Positions 7,452-15,196 of a stretch of DNA of 64,000 nt are shown one piece after another; position 1 is the first letter of the stretch, and each line of letters begins with the position of its first letter. The translations under genes and the position numbers were made by a program. The notes below the pieces were generated by a model. It was not told where the DNA came from, ran no database searches, and saw nothing but the letters and a program-made list of their open reading frames with translations. The stretch covers positions 23,357-87,356 of the forward strand of contig JACRDT010000013.1 in the NCBI GenBank assembly GCA_016212795.1, given 5' to 3'. This DNA comes from Elusimicrobiota bacterium. GTDB taxonomy: Bacteria > Elusimicrobiota > Elusimicrobia > UBA1565 > UBA9628.

Positions 7452-9161
7452 CTGTCCGTTTCCATAGAACTCTCCAATATCGTCAAATCCCTGGGCAAGA
7501 ACCTCGCCCTGGACGGGCTCTCGGTCTCCTTCGAAAACGGCCTCCACGGCCTCATCGGCCCCGACGGAGCCGGCAAGACGACCCTCCTGAGGATGCTCGC
7601 CGGCCTGCTGCGCCCGGACGCCGGCCGGCTCGCCTACGCGCTCGACGGGGCGCCGGCGGACTTCGCCGAGGTCAAGCCGGTCCTGGGCTACCTCCCCCAG
7701 CAGTCCAGCCTCTACCCGGACCTGTCGTGCCTCGAGCACCTGGATTTCTTCCGGGAGCTCTACCGCATCCCGTCCGGCCAGTACGCGCCGAGGCGCGACG
7801 AGCTCCTGCGCATCGCCCGGCTCGAGCGCTTCAAGCACCGCCGGGCGGGCCAGCTCTCCGGGGGCATGTACAAGAAGCTCGGCGTCATCTGCGTGCTCCT
7901 GCAGTCCCCCCGGGCCATCCTGCTCGACGAGCCCACCAACGGCGTGGACCCGGTGAGCCGGCGCGAGCTCTGGGAGCTCTTCTACAGATTCCGCGACCAG
8001 GGGATGCTCGTCATCGTGTCGACCTCGTACATGGACGAGGCCGAGCGCTGCTCCAGGGTGCACCTCCTCGACCGCGGCCGGCTCCTGTCCAGCGGCGAAC
8101 CCAGGGACATGCTCGAGCGCTCGGGCGCGGCCCGGTTCGAGGACATCTTCCTGCGCAAAACGGCGGGCCGGGCGCCTCTTCCCGCCGTCCTCGGGGCGGC
8201 GCCCGAAGGACGCATGGGGCCCCCGAGGGCTGGAGCCGCGATGACGGCTTCCCTCGCGGTCGAAGCCGAGGGCCTGACCGTCGCCTTCGGGGACTTCAAG
8301 GCCGTCGACGGGGTCACGTTCTCCGTGCTCCGGGGCGAGGTCTTCGGCTTCCTCGGCGCCAACGGCGCGGGCAAGACCACGACCATCAGGGCACTTTGCG
8401 GGCTCCTCACGCCCACCGCCGGCAGGCTCACCGTGGCCGGCGTCGACGTCGCGACCTCACCGCTCGAGGTCAAGTCCCGGGTCGGCTACATGTCCCAGAA
8501 GTTCACGCTCTACGCCGACTTGACCGTCGCGGAGAACCTGGCGTTCGCGGCGGACCTGCGCAAGATGCCGGCCCGGACGCTGGCCTCCCGGACCCGGGAG
8601 CTCGTCGCCTTCGTGGGCCTGGACGTCCCGCGCTCGTCGCTGGTCCGGGACCTCCCCGCGGGCGCCAAGCAGCACCTCTCCCTCATCGCCGCCACCCTCC
8701 ACGACCCCGAGGTCGTGTTCCTCGACGAGCCCACCGCGGGCGTCGACCCGGCGGCGCGCGAGCGCTTCTGGCGGCTCATCGAGCGGCTCTCGTCGGCGGG
8801 CAAGACCGTGTTCGTCACCACGCACTACATGCAGGAGGCCGAGCAGTGCGGCCGGGTGGCCCTGATGCACGCCGGCAAGATCATCGCGCTCGACAGCCCC
8901 GAGGCCCTCAAGAGCTCGGCCTTCCCGGAGCCGGTCTTCGAGCTCGAGCCGCCGCCGGGCGCCCCGACGGGCTGGCTCGAGGCGCTCCACCGGGCGCGGG
9001 TGGGCGAAGTCCATCCCTACGGCATGCGCTACCACGTCGCCGTCGGCGACGTCCCCGGCTGGGAGCGCTGCCTGCAAGACCTCGGGCCGGCCTTCCGCAG
9101 CCGCCCCATCCGGCCCTCCCTCGAGGACGTGTTCATCCGCTTCATGGAGGCCGCAGCATGA
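7452..9161 (+). CDS. ybhF: YbhF-type tandem ABC ATPase with non-ATG start
   Basis: About 569 residues with two nucleotide-binding domains. NBD1 has Walker A GPDGAGKT, signature QLSGGMYKK and Walker B LLDEPTNGVDP. NBD2 has Walker A GANGAGKTT, a degenerate signature LPAGAKQ and FLDEPTAGVDP. YbhF-type pumps have this fused layout. The first ATG in frame (7593) lies after Walker A, so translation must start upstream. CTG 7452 follows GGGAGGGGG by six bases, and ATT 7449 is the alternative. The codon before is the TAG ending the adaptor in the same frame. The inter-NBD linker (8170-8228) is built of overlapping inverted repeats. Confidence 0.8.
   Translation: MSVSIELSNIVKSLGKNLALDGLSVSFENGLHGLIGPDGAGKTTLLRMLAGLLRPDAGRLAYALDGAPADFAEVKPVLGYLPQQSSLYPDLSCLEHLDFFRELYRIPSGQYAPRRDELLRIARLERFKHRRAGQLSGGMYKKLGVICVLLQSPRAILLDEPTNGVDPVSRRELWELFYRFRDQGMLVIVSTSYMDEAERCSRVHLLDRGRLLSSGEPRDMLERSGAARFEDIFLRKTAGRAPLPAVLGAAPEGRMGPPRAGAAMTASLAVEAEGLTVAFGDFKAVDGVTFSVLRGEVFGFLGANGAGKTTTIRALCGLLTPTAGRLTVAGVDVATSPLEVKSRVGYMSQKFTLYADLTVAENLAFAADLRKMPARTLASRTRELVAFVGLDVPRSSLVRDLPAGAKQHLSLIAATLHDPEVVFLDEPTAGVDPAARERFWRLIERLSSAGKTVFVTTHYMQEAEQCGRVALMHAGKIIALDSPEALKSSAFPEPVFELEPPPGAPTGWLEALHRARVGEVHPYGMRYHVAVGDVPGWERCLQDLGPAFRSRPIRPSLEDVFIRFMEAAA
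8170..8228. repeat. Overlapping inverted repeats in the ATPase linker
   Basis: GGGCGCC (8170-8176) pairs with GGCGCCC (8198-8204), and CCTCGGGG (8189-8196) pairs with CCCCGAGG (8221-8228). The segment encodes the linker between the two nucleotide-binding domains and is not conserved-looking protein sequence. It may be a decayed palindromic insertion. Confidence 0.5.
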
Positions 9162-10270
9162 TGGACCTGGGGAGCGCGGGGGCGGTGGCCTCCAAGGAGG
9201 TCCGGCACATCCTGCGCGACCCGTTCACCATCGCCTTCGCGCTCGGCGTGCCGGTCCTGCTGGTCTCCTTCTTCGGGTTCGTCATCGACTTCAACTACCG
9301 CGACGTCGCCCTGGTGCTCGAGGACCGCGACAAGAGCAGCTTCTCGAGGCGCTTCGCCGAGGCGTTCTCCTCCTCCGGTTACTTCCTCCTCAAGCCGCCG
9401 ACGGCGTCGGCGGCCGTCGCCGCGGACCTCGAGCGGGACCGGGCCTCCGGGGTCCTGGTCATCGAGCCGGGGTTCGGGAAGAAGGCGGCCTCGGGGCTGG
9501 CGGCGGAGGTCCAGGTCCTCGTGGACGGCGCGGACAACTCCAAGGCGGGCGTGCTCCTCGGCTACCTGGAGACCGTCGCGGCCATCGCGTCTCGCAGGCT
9601 CTACGGCAGGGGTCCCCCCCCGCTGCCCGAGACCAGGACGCGTTTCCTGTTCAACCCCGAGCTCAACAGCAGATGGTTCGTGGTCCCGGGGCTGACCGCC
9701 GTGATCATCGGGCTGCTCTCCGTGCTCCTGACCGCCCTGACGGTCGCCCGCGAGTGGGAGAACGGCTCCATGGAGCTGCTCCTCTCCACGCCGGTCCGGC
9801 CCATCGAGATCGTCCTGGGCAAGATGGCGCCCTACGTGGCGCTGGCCTTGGGCGCCATGGCCACGGTCTGGATCCTCGCCCGGGTCGTGTTCGGCCTGCC
9901 CTTCGCGGGCAGCCGCCTGCTCTACGTCGCCTCCTGCCTCGTCTTCATCGTGACCTCGCTGAGCCAGGGGCTGCTCATCTCGGTGCTCACCCGGCAGCAG
10001 CAGATCGCCATGCAGTTCTCCATCATGTCGTCGCTCCTTCCGTCCATGCTCCTCTCGGGCTTCATCTTCCCCATCGAGAGCATGCCGGCGTTCTTCCACT
10101 ACTTCACGGCCATCCTGCCCGTGCGGTGGTTCATGGTGGTCAGCCGCGGCATCTTCCTGAAGGGCGCGGGCCCCGTCGAGCTGGCCGGCCCCCTGGCGGC
10201 GATGGTCCTGCTGGCGGCGGCGATGGTCGCCCTGGCCAACGGCAACTTCAAGAAGGACCTGGAGCCATGA
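9158..10270 (+). CDS. ybhS: ABC-2 permease, YbhS-like
   Basis: A 370-residue ABC-2 permease. It has an N-terminal membrane helix (PFTIAFALGVPVLLVSFFGF), a large periplasmic domain of about 150 residues, the hallmark loop FNPELNSRWFVVPGLTAVII and five more membrane helices ending near residue 365. The motif REWENGSMELLLSTPVRPIE is a family landmark on the cytoplasmic side. It overlaps the ATPase stop by ATGA and the next permease by ATGA, so the components should be translated together. It is exactly as long as its partner, which fits a heterodimeric pore. Confidence 0.88.
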   Translation: MMDLGSAGAVASKEVRHILRDPFTIAFALGVPVLLVSFFGFVIDFNYRDVALVLEDRDKSSFSRRFAEAFSSSGYFLLKPPTASAAVAADLERDRASGVLVIEPGFGKKAASGLAAEVQVLVDGADNSKAGVLLGYLETVAAIASRRLYGRGPPPLPETRTRFLFNPELNSRWFVVPGLTAVIIGLLSVLLTALTVAREWENGSMELLLSTPVRPIEIVLGKMAPYVALALGAMATVWILARVVFGLPFAGSRLLYVASCLVFIVTSLSQGLLISVLTRQQQIAMQFSIMSSLLPSMLLSGFIFPIESMPAFFHYFTAILPVRWFMVVSRGIFLKGAGPVELAGPLAAMVLLAAAMVALANGNFKKDLEP

Positions 10271-11379
10271 ACCTGACCATCAAGGGCTTCATCGTCAAGG
10301 AGCTGACCCAGGCCCTCCGGGACCCCAGGATGAAGGCCCTGGTCTTCGGGGTGCCGGTCATCCAGACCCTCCTGTTCGGGTTCGCCGTGACCGTCGAGGT
10401 CAGGAACATCCGCCTGGCCCTCGTGGCCGGCCCCGGCGACGCGGCGAGCCGCCGCGTCCTCGAGCGCTGCTACGCCTCCGGCTGGTTCATCCCCGGCCGG
10501 GCAGACCCGGCCGACCCGGTCGAGTCCGTGAGCTCGGGCCAGGCCGAGGCCGTGCTCGTCGCCCCTCCCGGGGGGCTCTCCAAGGCCCTGGGCAGGGGGG
10601 AGGCGCGCCTCCAGCTCCTCATCGACGCCACCAACGCGGTGCGGGCCCAGCAGGTGGAGCGCTACGTCCGCGCCGTGGCCGGCCGGGCGCTGCGGGAGCC
10701 TGGGAACAGCCAGGCCCCTGGGGGCCGGGCCGCCGCGGGCGTCAGCCTCGACACGCGGCTCCTCTACAACCCCACCATGGAATCCTCGGTGTTCATGGTC
10801 CCCGGGGTGATGTGCATGATCCTGAGCGTCGTCACCGTGATCCTGACCAGCATGTCTTTGGTCAAGGAGAAGGACCTCGGCACGTTCGAGACCCTCATCT
10901 CGGCGCCGGTCGCGGACTGGGAGATCCTCCTGGGCAAGACCCTGCCCTACATGATGATCGCGATGGTGGACCTGACGATCGTGCTGACCGTGGCGGTCTT
11001 CGCCTTCCACGTCCCCCTGCGGGGGCACGTCTGGCAGATCTTCCTCGGGGGAGGGGTGTTCGTGTGCACGACCTGCGCGGTCGGCACCTTGGTCTCGACC
11101 GTCGCCAGGACGCAGCAGCAGGCCATGATGGGCGGGTTCCTGTTCGTGTTCCCGGCCATCCTCATGTCGGGGATCATGTTCCCGGTCGAGAACATCCCGG
11201 CGCTCCCCCGCCTGCTCGCCTACCTCGACCCCCTGAAGTACTTCGTGAGCGTCCTGCGCAACGTGATGCTCAAGGGCGGCGAGCCCCACGTCTACTGGGG
11301 CAACCTGGCCGCCATGACGGGGATCGCGGCCGTGACGGTGACCCTCGCTTTCGCGCGCCTGCGCTCCAAGCTCGATTGA
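10267..11379 (+). CDS. ybhR: ABC-2 permease, YbhR-like
   Basis: A second 370-residue ABC-2 permease with the same plan: an N-terminal helix (LVFGVPVIQTLLFGFAV), a periplasmic domain, the loop YNPTMESSVFMVPGVMCMIL, the cytoplasmic motif KEKDLGTFETLISAPVADWE and terminal membrane helices. It completes the TetR-TolC-adaptor-ATPase-permease operon, probably for drug, lipid or hydrophobic-compound export. The substrate cannot be read from sequence. At 10699-10726 the periplasmic loop contains two small dyads (CCTGG/CCAGG and GGCCCC/GGGGCC) resembling the head of element B. No further exporter gene follows. Confidence 0.88.
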   Translation: MNLTIKGFIVKELTQALRDPRMKALVFGVPVIQTLLFGFAVTVEVRNIRLALVAGPGDAASRRVLERCYASGWFIPGRADPADPVESVSSGQAEAVLVAPPGGLSKALGRGEARLQLLIDATNAVRAQQVERYVRAVAGRALREPGNSQAPGGRAAAGVSLDTRLLYNPTMESSVFMVPGVMCMILSVVTVILTSMSLVKEKDLGTFETLISAPVADWEILLGKTLPYMMIAMVDLTIVLTVAVFAFHVPLRGHVWQIFLGGGVFVCTTCAVGTLVSTVARTQQQAMMGGFLFVFPAILMSGIMFPVENIPALPRLLAYLDPLKYFVSVLRNVMLKGGEPHVYWGNLAAMTGIAAVTVTLAFARLRSKLD

Positions 11380-11401
11380 CGGCGGGCTGCTGTCGGGCTG
11401 C

Positions 11402-11430
11402 TTGACAGAGCGTGTCCCCAATGTTAGATT
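11402..11430 (+). promoter_or_regulatory. Promoter TTGACA-17-TAGATT with leaderless start
   Basis: TTGACA (11402-11407) and TAGATT (11425-11430) are 17 bases apart, with TG at -15/-14 (extended -10). The first ATG is at 11437, six bases after the -10 box, so the transcript is predicted to begin at or beside the start codon. Confidence 0.75.
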
Positions 11431-11436
11431 CCCGCC

Positions 11437-11547
11437 ATGGCATGTCACTGCCCAGGTCGCCTCCCCAGCGCGGAAGACAAGAGCGCCTGCGGCGCTCATC
11501 CCCCTCGCTACTCACCTCCCCGCGGGGGAGGTGAGTGGTTGCCATGA
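11437..11547 (+). CDS. Possible leaderless 36-codon ORF coupled to the radical SAM gene
   Basis: The reading frame opens at the first ATG after a strong promoter, starts MACHCPGRLPSAEDK and ends at a TGA that overlaps the next gene's ATG by ATGA. Its second half is written over the C-type palindrome 11510-11536, so it may be a translated repeat and not a conserved protein. Three cysteines (residues 3, 5 and 18) could invite a precursor-peptide reading beside a radical SAM gene. That is weak, because B12-binding radical SAM proteins of this type rarely act on peptides. More plausible is a coupling leader ORF for the downstream gene. Confidence 0.35.
   Translation: MACHCPGRLPSAEDKSACGAHPPRYSPPRGGGEWLP
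11510..11536. repeat. C-type palindrome supplying a Shine-Dalgarno site
   Basis: ACTCACCTCCCC and GGGGAGGTGAGT form a 12-bp inverted repeat with loop GCG. The right arm contains GGAGGTGA, nine bases before ATG 11544. The upstream 50 bases (about 11470-11509) share blocks with the copy near 43190, including CATCCCCCTCGCT-like sequence. Confidence 0.75.
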
Positions 11548-12983
11548 CGGACATCGTCCTGGTCAGCACGCGCTCCTCCTTCCAGGGCCGGCTCGGCACC
11601 CACATGTTCGACATCGTCCTGCCCCCCCTGGGCCTGGCCTATCTCGGCGCAGTCCTGGAGAAGGCGGGGCGCTCGGTGGGCATCCTCGACGCCTTCGCGC
11701 AAGGCATCGACGACGAGGCCCTGGTGGAGCGCCTGGCCGGGGGCTCGAGGATCGTCGGCTTCTACTGCAACACCGAGAACGTCCGCTCGATCGGGCGCAT
11801 CGCCGGGCGCCTCAAGGCCTGCCAGGACCCGCCCCTCGTCATCCTGGGCGGCCCCCACGCCTCCGCCCTGCCGGAGGAGACCATGGCGGCGATCCCCGCC
11901 GTGGACGCCGTGGTGTTCGGCGAGGGCGAGGCCACGGCCTGCGAGCTCGTCGACCGCCTGCTCCAGGGACGCTCCCTCCGGGACGTCCGCGGCGCGGCGT
12001 TCCGGGAGGACGGCCGCGTGGTCAAGAACCCGCCGAGGGAGCTGATCCAGGACCTGGACGCCCTGCCGATGCCCGCCTGGCACCTGCTCCCCATGGACAA
12101 GTACCGCTCCTTCGTCGAGGCCCGCGGCCGCAGGGTGATGCACCTCATGACCTCCCGCGGGTGCTTCAGCGACTGCCACTTCTGCCAGTCCACCAAGCTC
12201 TGGGGCTCCAAGGTCCGCTACCACTCCCCTGAGCGCGTGCTGCGGGAGGTCGACCTCCTGCGGCGGGAGCACGGCATCGAGTTCATCCAGTTCTCGGACG
12301 ACATCTTCACCCACGACCCCCGCCGGGTCAAGGTCCTCTCGCGGGCCCTGCGGGAGCGCCGGATCGCCTGGACCTGCACGACCCGCATCGACCTGCTCGA
12401 CGACGGGGTCGTCGCCGACCTCAAGGCGGGCGGCGCGGACTTCATCTCCATCGGCATCGAGACCGTGAACACCCGGCTCCTCCAGACCATCAACAAGCAC
12501 ATGACCAGGGAGAAGGTCCTGGCCGCCCTGGAGCTCTGCCGGCGGCGCGGCCTGAAGGTGGAGGGGCTGTTCATCCTGGGCCTGCCCACCGAGACCAGGG
12601 AGGAGGCGCTGGAGACCCTGGAGTTCGCCGGCGCATGGCCGTTCCACCTCGTGATCTACTCGTTCTTCACGGCGTACCCCGGCACCAACTACTGGGCCAT
12701 GCTGAAGGATTCTCCCCACCTGGACAAGGACTTCTCCAGGTACTCCCTGGCGACCGGCATCACCTACGTGGAGCCTCCCCGCACGGCCCGGGAGATCGAG
12801 GCCCTCATGACGAAAGGCTACCTCGACTTCTACCTCAGGCCCCGCAACGCCCTGACCCTGCTCGGGCTGGTCCTGAGGAACCCCGGCCAGCTCCTTTCGA
12901 GCGCCCGGGGATTCCTCTCGGTCCTGGCCAACCTGCTGAGAAGCCGAAGCCGGTCCTGTGGACCGAGGGCCGGCCGCCCATGA
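11544..12983 (+). CDS. B12-binding-domain radical SAM protein
   Basis: A 479-residue protein. Residues 1-140 form a cobalamin-binding-like Rossmann domain (PPLGLAYLGAVLEKAG, LGGPHASALPEE, FGEGEA). Residues 190-400 form the radical SAM barrel with the CxxxCxxC cluster motif SRGCFSDCHFCQS. Conserved features such as FSDDIFTHD and SIGIETVN follow. Family members methylate or rearrange lipids, hopanoids, antibiotics or other small molecules, and the substrate here is unknown. I chose ATG 11544 over the GTG nine bases upstream because it is correctly spaced from GGAGGTGA. Its stop overlaps the ATG of the next gene, so the two products probably share a pathway. Confidence 0.85.
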   Translation: MTDIVLVSTRSSFQGRLGTHMFDIVLPPLGLAYLGAVLEKAGRSVGILDAFAQGIDDEALVERLAGGSRIVGFYCNTENVRSIGRIAGRLKACQDPPLVILGGPHASALPEETMAAIPAVDAVVFGEGEATACELVDRLLQGRSLRDVRGAAFREDGRVVKNPPRELIQDLDALPMPAWHLLPMDKYRSFVEARGRRVMHLMTSRGCFSDCHFCQSTKLWGSKVRYHSPERVLREVDLLRREHGIEFIQFSDDIFTHDPRRVKVLSRALRERRIAWTCTTRIDLLDDGVVADLKAGGADFISIGIETVNTRLLQTINKHMTREKVLAALELCRRRGLKVEGLFILGLPTETREEALETLEFAGAWPFHLVIYSFFTAYPGTNYWAMLKDSPHLDKDFSRYSLATGITYVEPPRTAREIEALMTKGYLDFYLRPRNALTLLGLVLRNPGQLLSSARGFLSVLANLLRSRSRSCGPRAGRP

Positions 12984-15196
12984 GCGGCGCCTTCCCCGCC
13001 GGCCGCCGGACGGCCTGGACCAAGGAGGCCAGGTCGTCGCAGGCGCAGGCCGTCCTCCTCCCGCCGAAGACGGCCTGGCTCCTCGCCTTGGCCTCGTGCC
13101 TCGTCCTCTTCCAGGAGCTGGCCCTCATCCGCTGGATGGGCACCCAGGTGCGGGTCCTCGACTACTTCCCCAACATCATCCTGTTGGGCTCCTTCCTGGG
13201 GCTGGGGCTCGGCAGCCTGTGGGCCCGGCAGCCGTCGAAGCTCTGGGCCTGGCCGGTCCTCTTGGCCGCGCTCGTGGTCGCGACGGGCGGCCTGGGCCGG
13301 GTGGTCTTCACGCAGAACGGCATGTCGGAGTACATCTTCCTCCTTTATTACGACCTGCCCCCCGCGAGCCCGGTGGTGGGCAACGTGTGGAGCCCCATCG
13401 TGGCGAGCTTCGTCTTGTCCGCCGCGAGCTTCGTCCCCCTCGGGCAATACGTGGCCCGGCGGCTCGGCGAGTTCCAGGAGGCCGGCCGGCCGCTGGTCGG
13501 CTACCTGTGGGACATCGCGGGCGCCATGGCCGGCGTGGCGGGCTTCACCACGCTCTCCTGGACGGGCTGGCCTCCGGCGGTGTGGTTCTCGATCGTCGTC
13601 GCGGCGGGGCTCGTCCTGCATGAGACCCGCCGCGCGCGGCGGTGGCACGCGGCGCTGGGGGCCGCCGTCATCGCGGCCGTGATGCTCTTCGAGCGCGCCG
13701 AGATCTATTCACCCTACTACGCGCTGCGCGTCAACCCGTTCCCCGAAGCGGCCTCGTTCGCCGTCCTGGCCAACGGCGGCCTCTTCCAACTCGCCTTCCC
13801 GGTGCGCCGGGGAGACCAGCCCAAGGCCGACCACCACCGCAAGAGCCGGGACGGCTACCACCTCCCCTACCGCCTCCTGCGCCAGCCCCCCCGGCGGGCC
13901 CTGGTCCTGGGCGCGGGCACCGGCAACGACGTGGCCGTGCTCCTGGACGAGGGGGCGCGCCACGTCGACGCGGTGGAGATCGACCCGGCGATCCTGCGGC
14001 TCGGCCGCTGGCACCCGGACGCCCCGTACGCCTCGGAGCGCGTGACCGTCTTCAACACGGACGCCCGGTCCTTCCTGAACGGGACGCGGGAGCGCTACGA
14101 CCTCATCATCTTCGGCACCCTGGACTCCCTGACGCGGCTCTCCGCCAAATCCAACGTGCGGCTCGACAACTTCGTCTACACCGAGGAGTCCCTGGCCGCG
14201 GCCAGGAGCCGCCTGACGCCCGACGGCGGGCTCGCCATGTACTTCCGGGTCCCGGACTCGTTCATCGGGGAGAAGCTCGAGGGCCTGGTGGCCAAGGCCT
14301 TCGGCCGCCCGCCCCTCGTCAACCGGGACGACTACGGGCTCTTCAACCTCATGTGCCTGGCCGGCCCGGCCTTCGAGCCGCCGGACCCCTCGCCGGCGGA
14401 CGCCGAGCTCGCCCGCCGCCGGATGGAATCCTTGGCGAAGCAGCGCCTGCCCACGGACGATTGGCCTTACCTTTACCTGCGCGGGGCGAGCATGAGCCCG
14501 TTCTATCTCGGCATGCTGGCCGCCTTGGCCGGCCTGGCCTTCGCGGGGGTGCTGGTCTTCGCGGGCGGCCCCAGGCGGCTCCTGTCCTCGGTGGGGCCCA
14601 TGGAGGCCATCCTGTTCCTCTTCGGGCTGGGGTTCCTGCTGCTCGAGACCCGGGCCGTGACCCTGCTGTGCCTGCTGTGGGGCGCGACGTGGATCACCAG
14701 CGCGGCGGTGTTCGGGTCCATCCTGCTCATGGTGTTCCTGTCCACGCTGGCCTGCGTCAGGCGCCCCGCCTCCCGGCCCGCCAACGCCCTTCCTGAAGGG
14801 CGTGGAGCCCCCCAAGCGGGCTCCGCGCGGGACGCTCGGCCTCCGTCCTTGACCGCGCCCTGGACCGTGAGCGCCGCGGGGCTGGCCCTCGCCCTGCTGG
14901 CGTCGGCCTTCGTGCCCGTCAGCCGCTGGACCCAGAGCGGCCTGGCGTCCAAGGCGCTGCTCTCGCTGCTCGTGGCGGGCGGCCCCGTCTTCTTCGCGGG
15001 GCTGGCCTTCGCCTGGTTCTTCGAGCGCCACCCTGCCAGCCCCCGGGCCTTCGCCTGGAACCTGCTCGGCGCGGTCATGGGCGGGCTCATCGAGTTCTCG
15101 TCCATGTCCCTGGGCCTGCGGGCGCCCGTGGCGGTCGCGGCCGCGGCCTACGCCGCGGCCTTCTGCGTCTTCCTGAGGACCAGAAAGGCGCGTTAG
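12980..15196 (+). CDS. Membrane protein with embedded spermidine-synthase-like domain
   Basis: A 738-residue protein. Seven or so membrane helices are followed by a soluble methyltransferase-fold domain (residues ~300-450: LVLGAGTGNDVAVLLDEGA, DAVEIDPAILRLGR, NTDARSFL). A second block of membrane helices follows. This resembles bacterial spermidine-synthase-like membrane proteins of unknown reaction, and the polyamine-specific active site is not evident. Element B (13012-13078) forms the cytoplasmic N-terminal tail just before the first helix, read in a different frame from the other B copies. Residues around 590-620 contain dyads (GCCCTT/AAGGGC, GGAGCCC/GGGCTCC) in a loop. It is coupled by ATGA to the radical SAM gene and overlaps the convergent gene by four bases. 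Confidence 0.7.
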   Translation: MSGAFPAGRRTAWTKEARSSQAQAVLLPPKTAWLLALASCLVLFQELALIRWMGTQVRVLDYFPNIILLGSFLGLGLGSLWARQPSKLWAWPVLLAALVVATGGLGRVVFTQNGMSEYIFLLYYDLPPASPVVGNVWSPIVASFVLSAASFVPLGQYVARRLGEFQEAGRPLVGYLWDIAGAMAGVAGFTTLSWTGWPPAVWFSIVVAAGLVLHETRRARRWHAALGAAVIAAVMLFERAEIYSPYYALRVNPFPEAASFAVLANGGLFQLAFPVRRGDQPKADHHRKSRDGYHLPYRLLRQPPRRALVLGAGTGNDVAVLLDEGARHVDAVEIDPAILRLGRWHPDAPYASERVTVFNTDARSFLNGTRERYDLIIFGTLDSLTRLSAKSNVRLDNFVYTEESLAAARSRLTPDGGLAMYFRVPDSFIGEKLEGLVAKAFGRPPLVNRDDYGLFNLMCLAGPAFEPPDPSPADAELARRRMESLAKQRLPTDDWPYLYLRGASMSPFYLGMLAALAGLAFAGVLVFAGGPRRLLSSVGPMEAILFLFGLGFLLLETRAVTLLCLLWGATWITSAAVFGSILLMVFLSTLACVRRPASRPANALPEGRGAPQAGSARDARPPSLTAPWTVSAAGLALALLASAFVPVSRWTQSGLASKALLSLLVAGGPVFFAGLAFAWFFERHPASPRAFAWNLLGAVMGGLIEFSSMSLGLRAPVAVAAAAYAAAFCVFLRTRKAR
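13012..13078 (+). repeat. Dispersed element B, copy 3 (alternative reading frame)
   Basis: A 67-bp copy bounded by perfect 10-bp direct repeats GACGGCCTGG (13009-13018 and 13069-13078), 60 bp apart. The host gene reads it in a frame that gives [18 protein letters not shown], unlike the GGQVVAGAG frame of the other copies. Confidence 0.8.

Noticed and set aside
7043..9157. Long open frame before the first permease
   Set aside because: It is a shadow of the adaptor and ATPase genes in a high-GC region; the permease starts at the ATGA overlap, 9158.
11437..12983. RiPP precursor plus radical SAM maturase
   Set aside because: The small frame is largely a repeated palindrome and the enzyme is a B12-binding type, so a peptide-modifying role is not supported.
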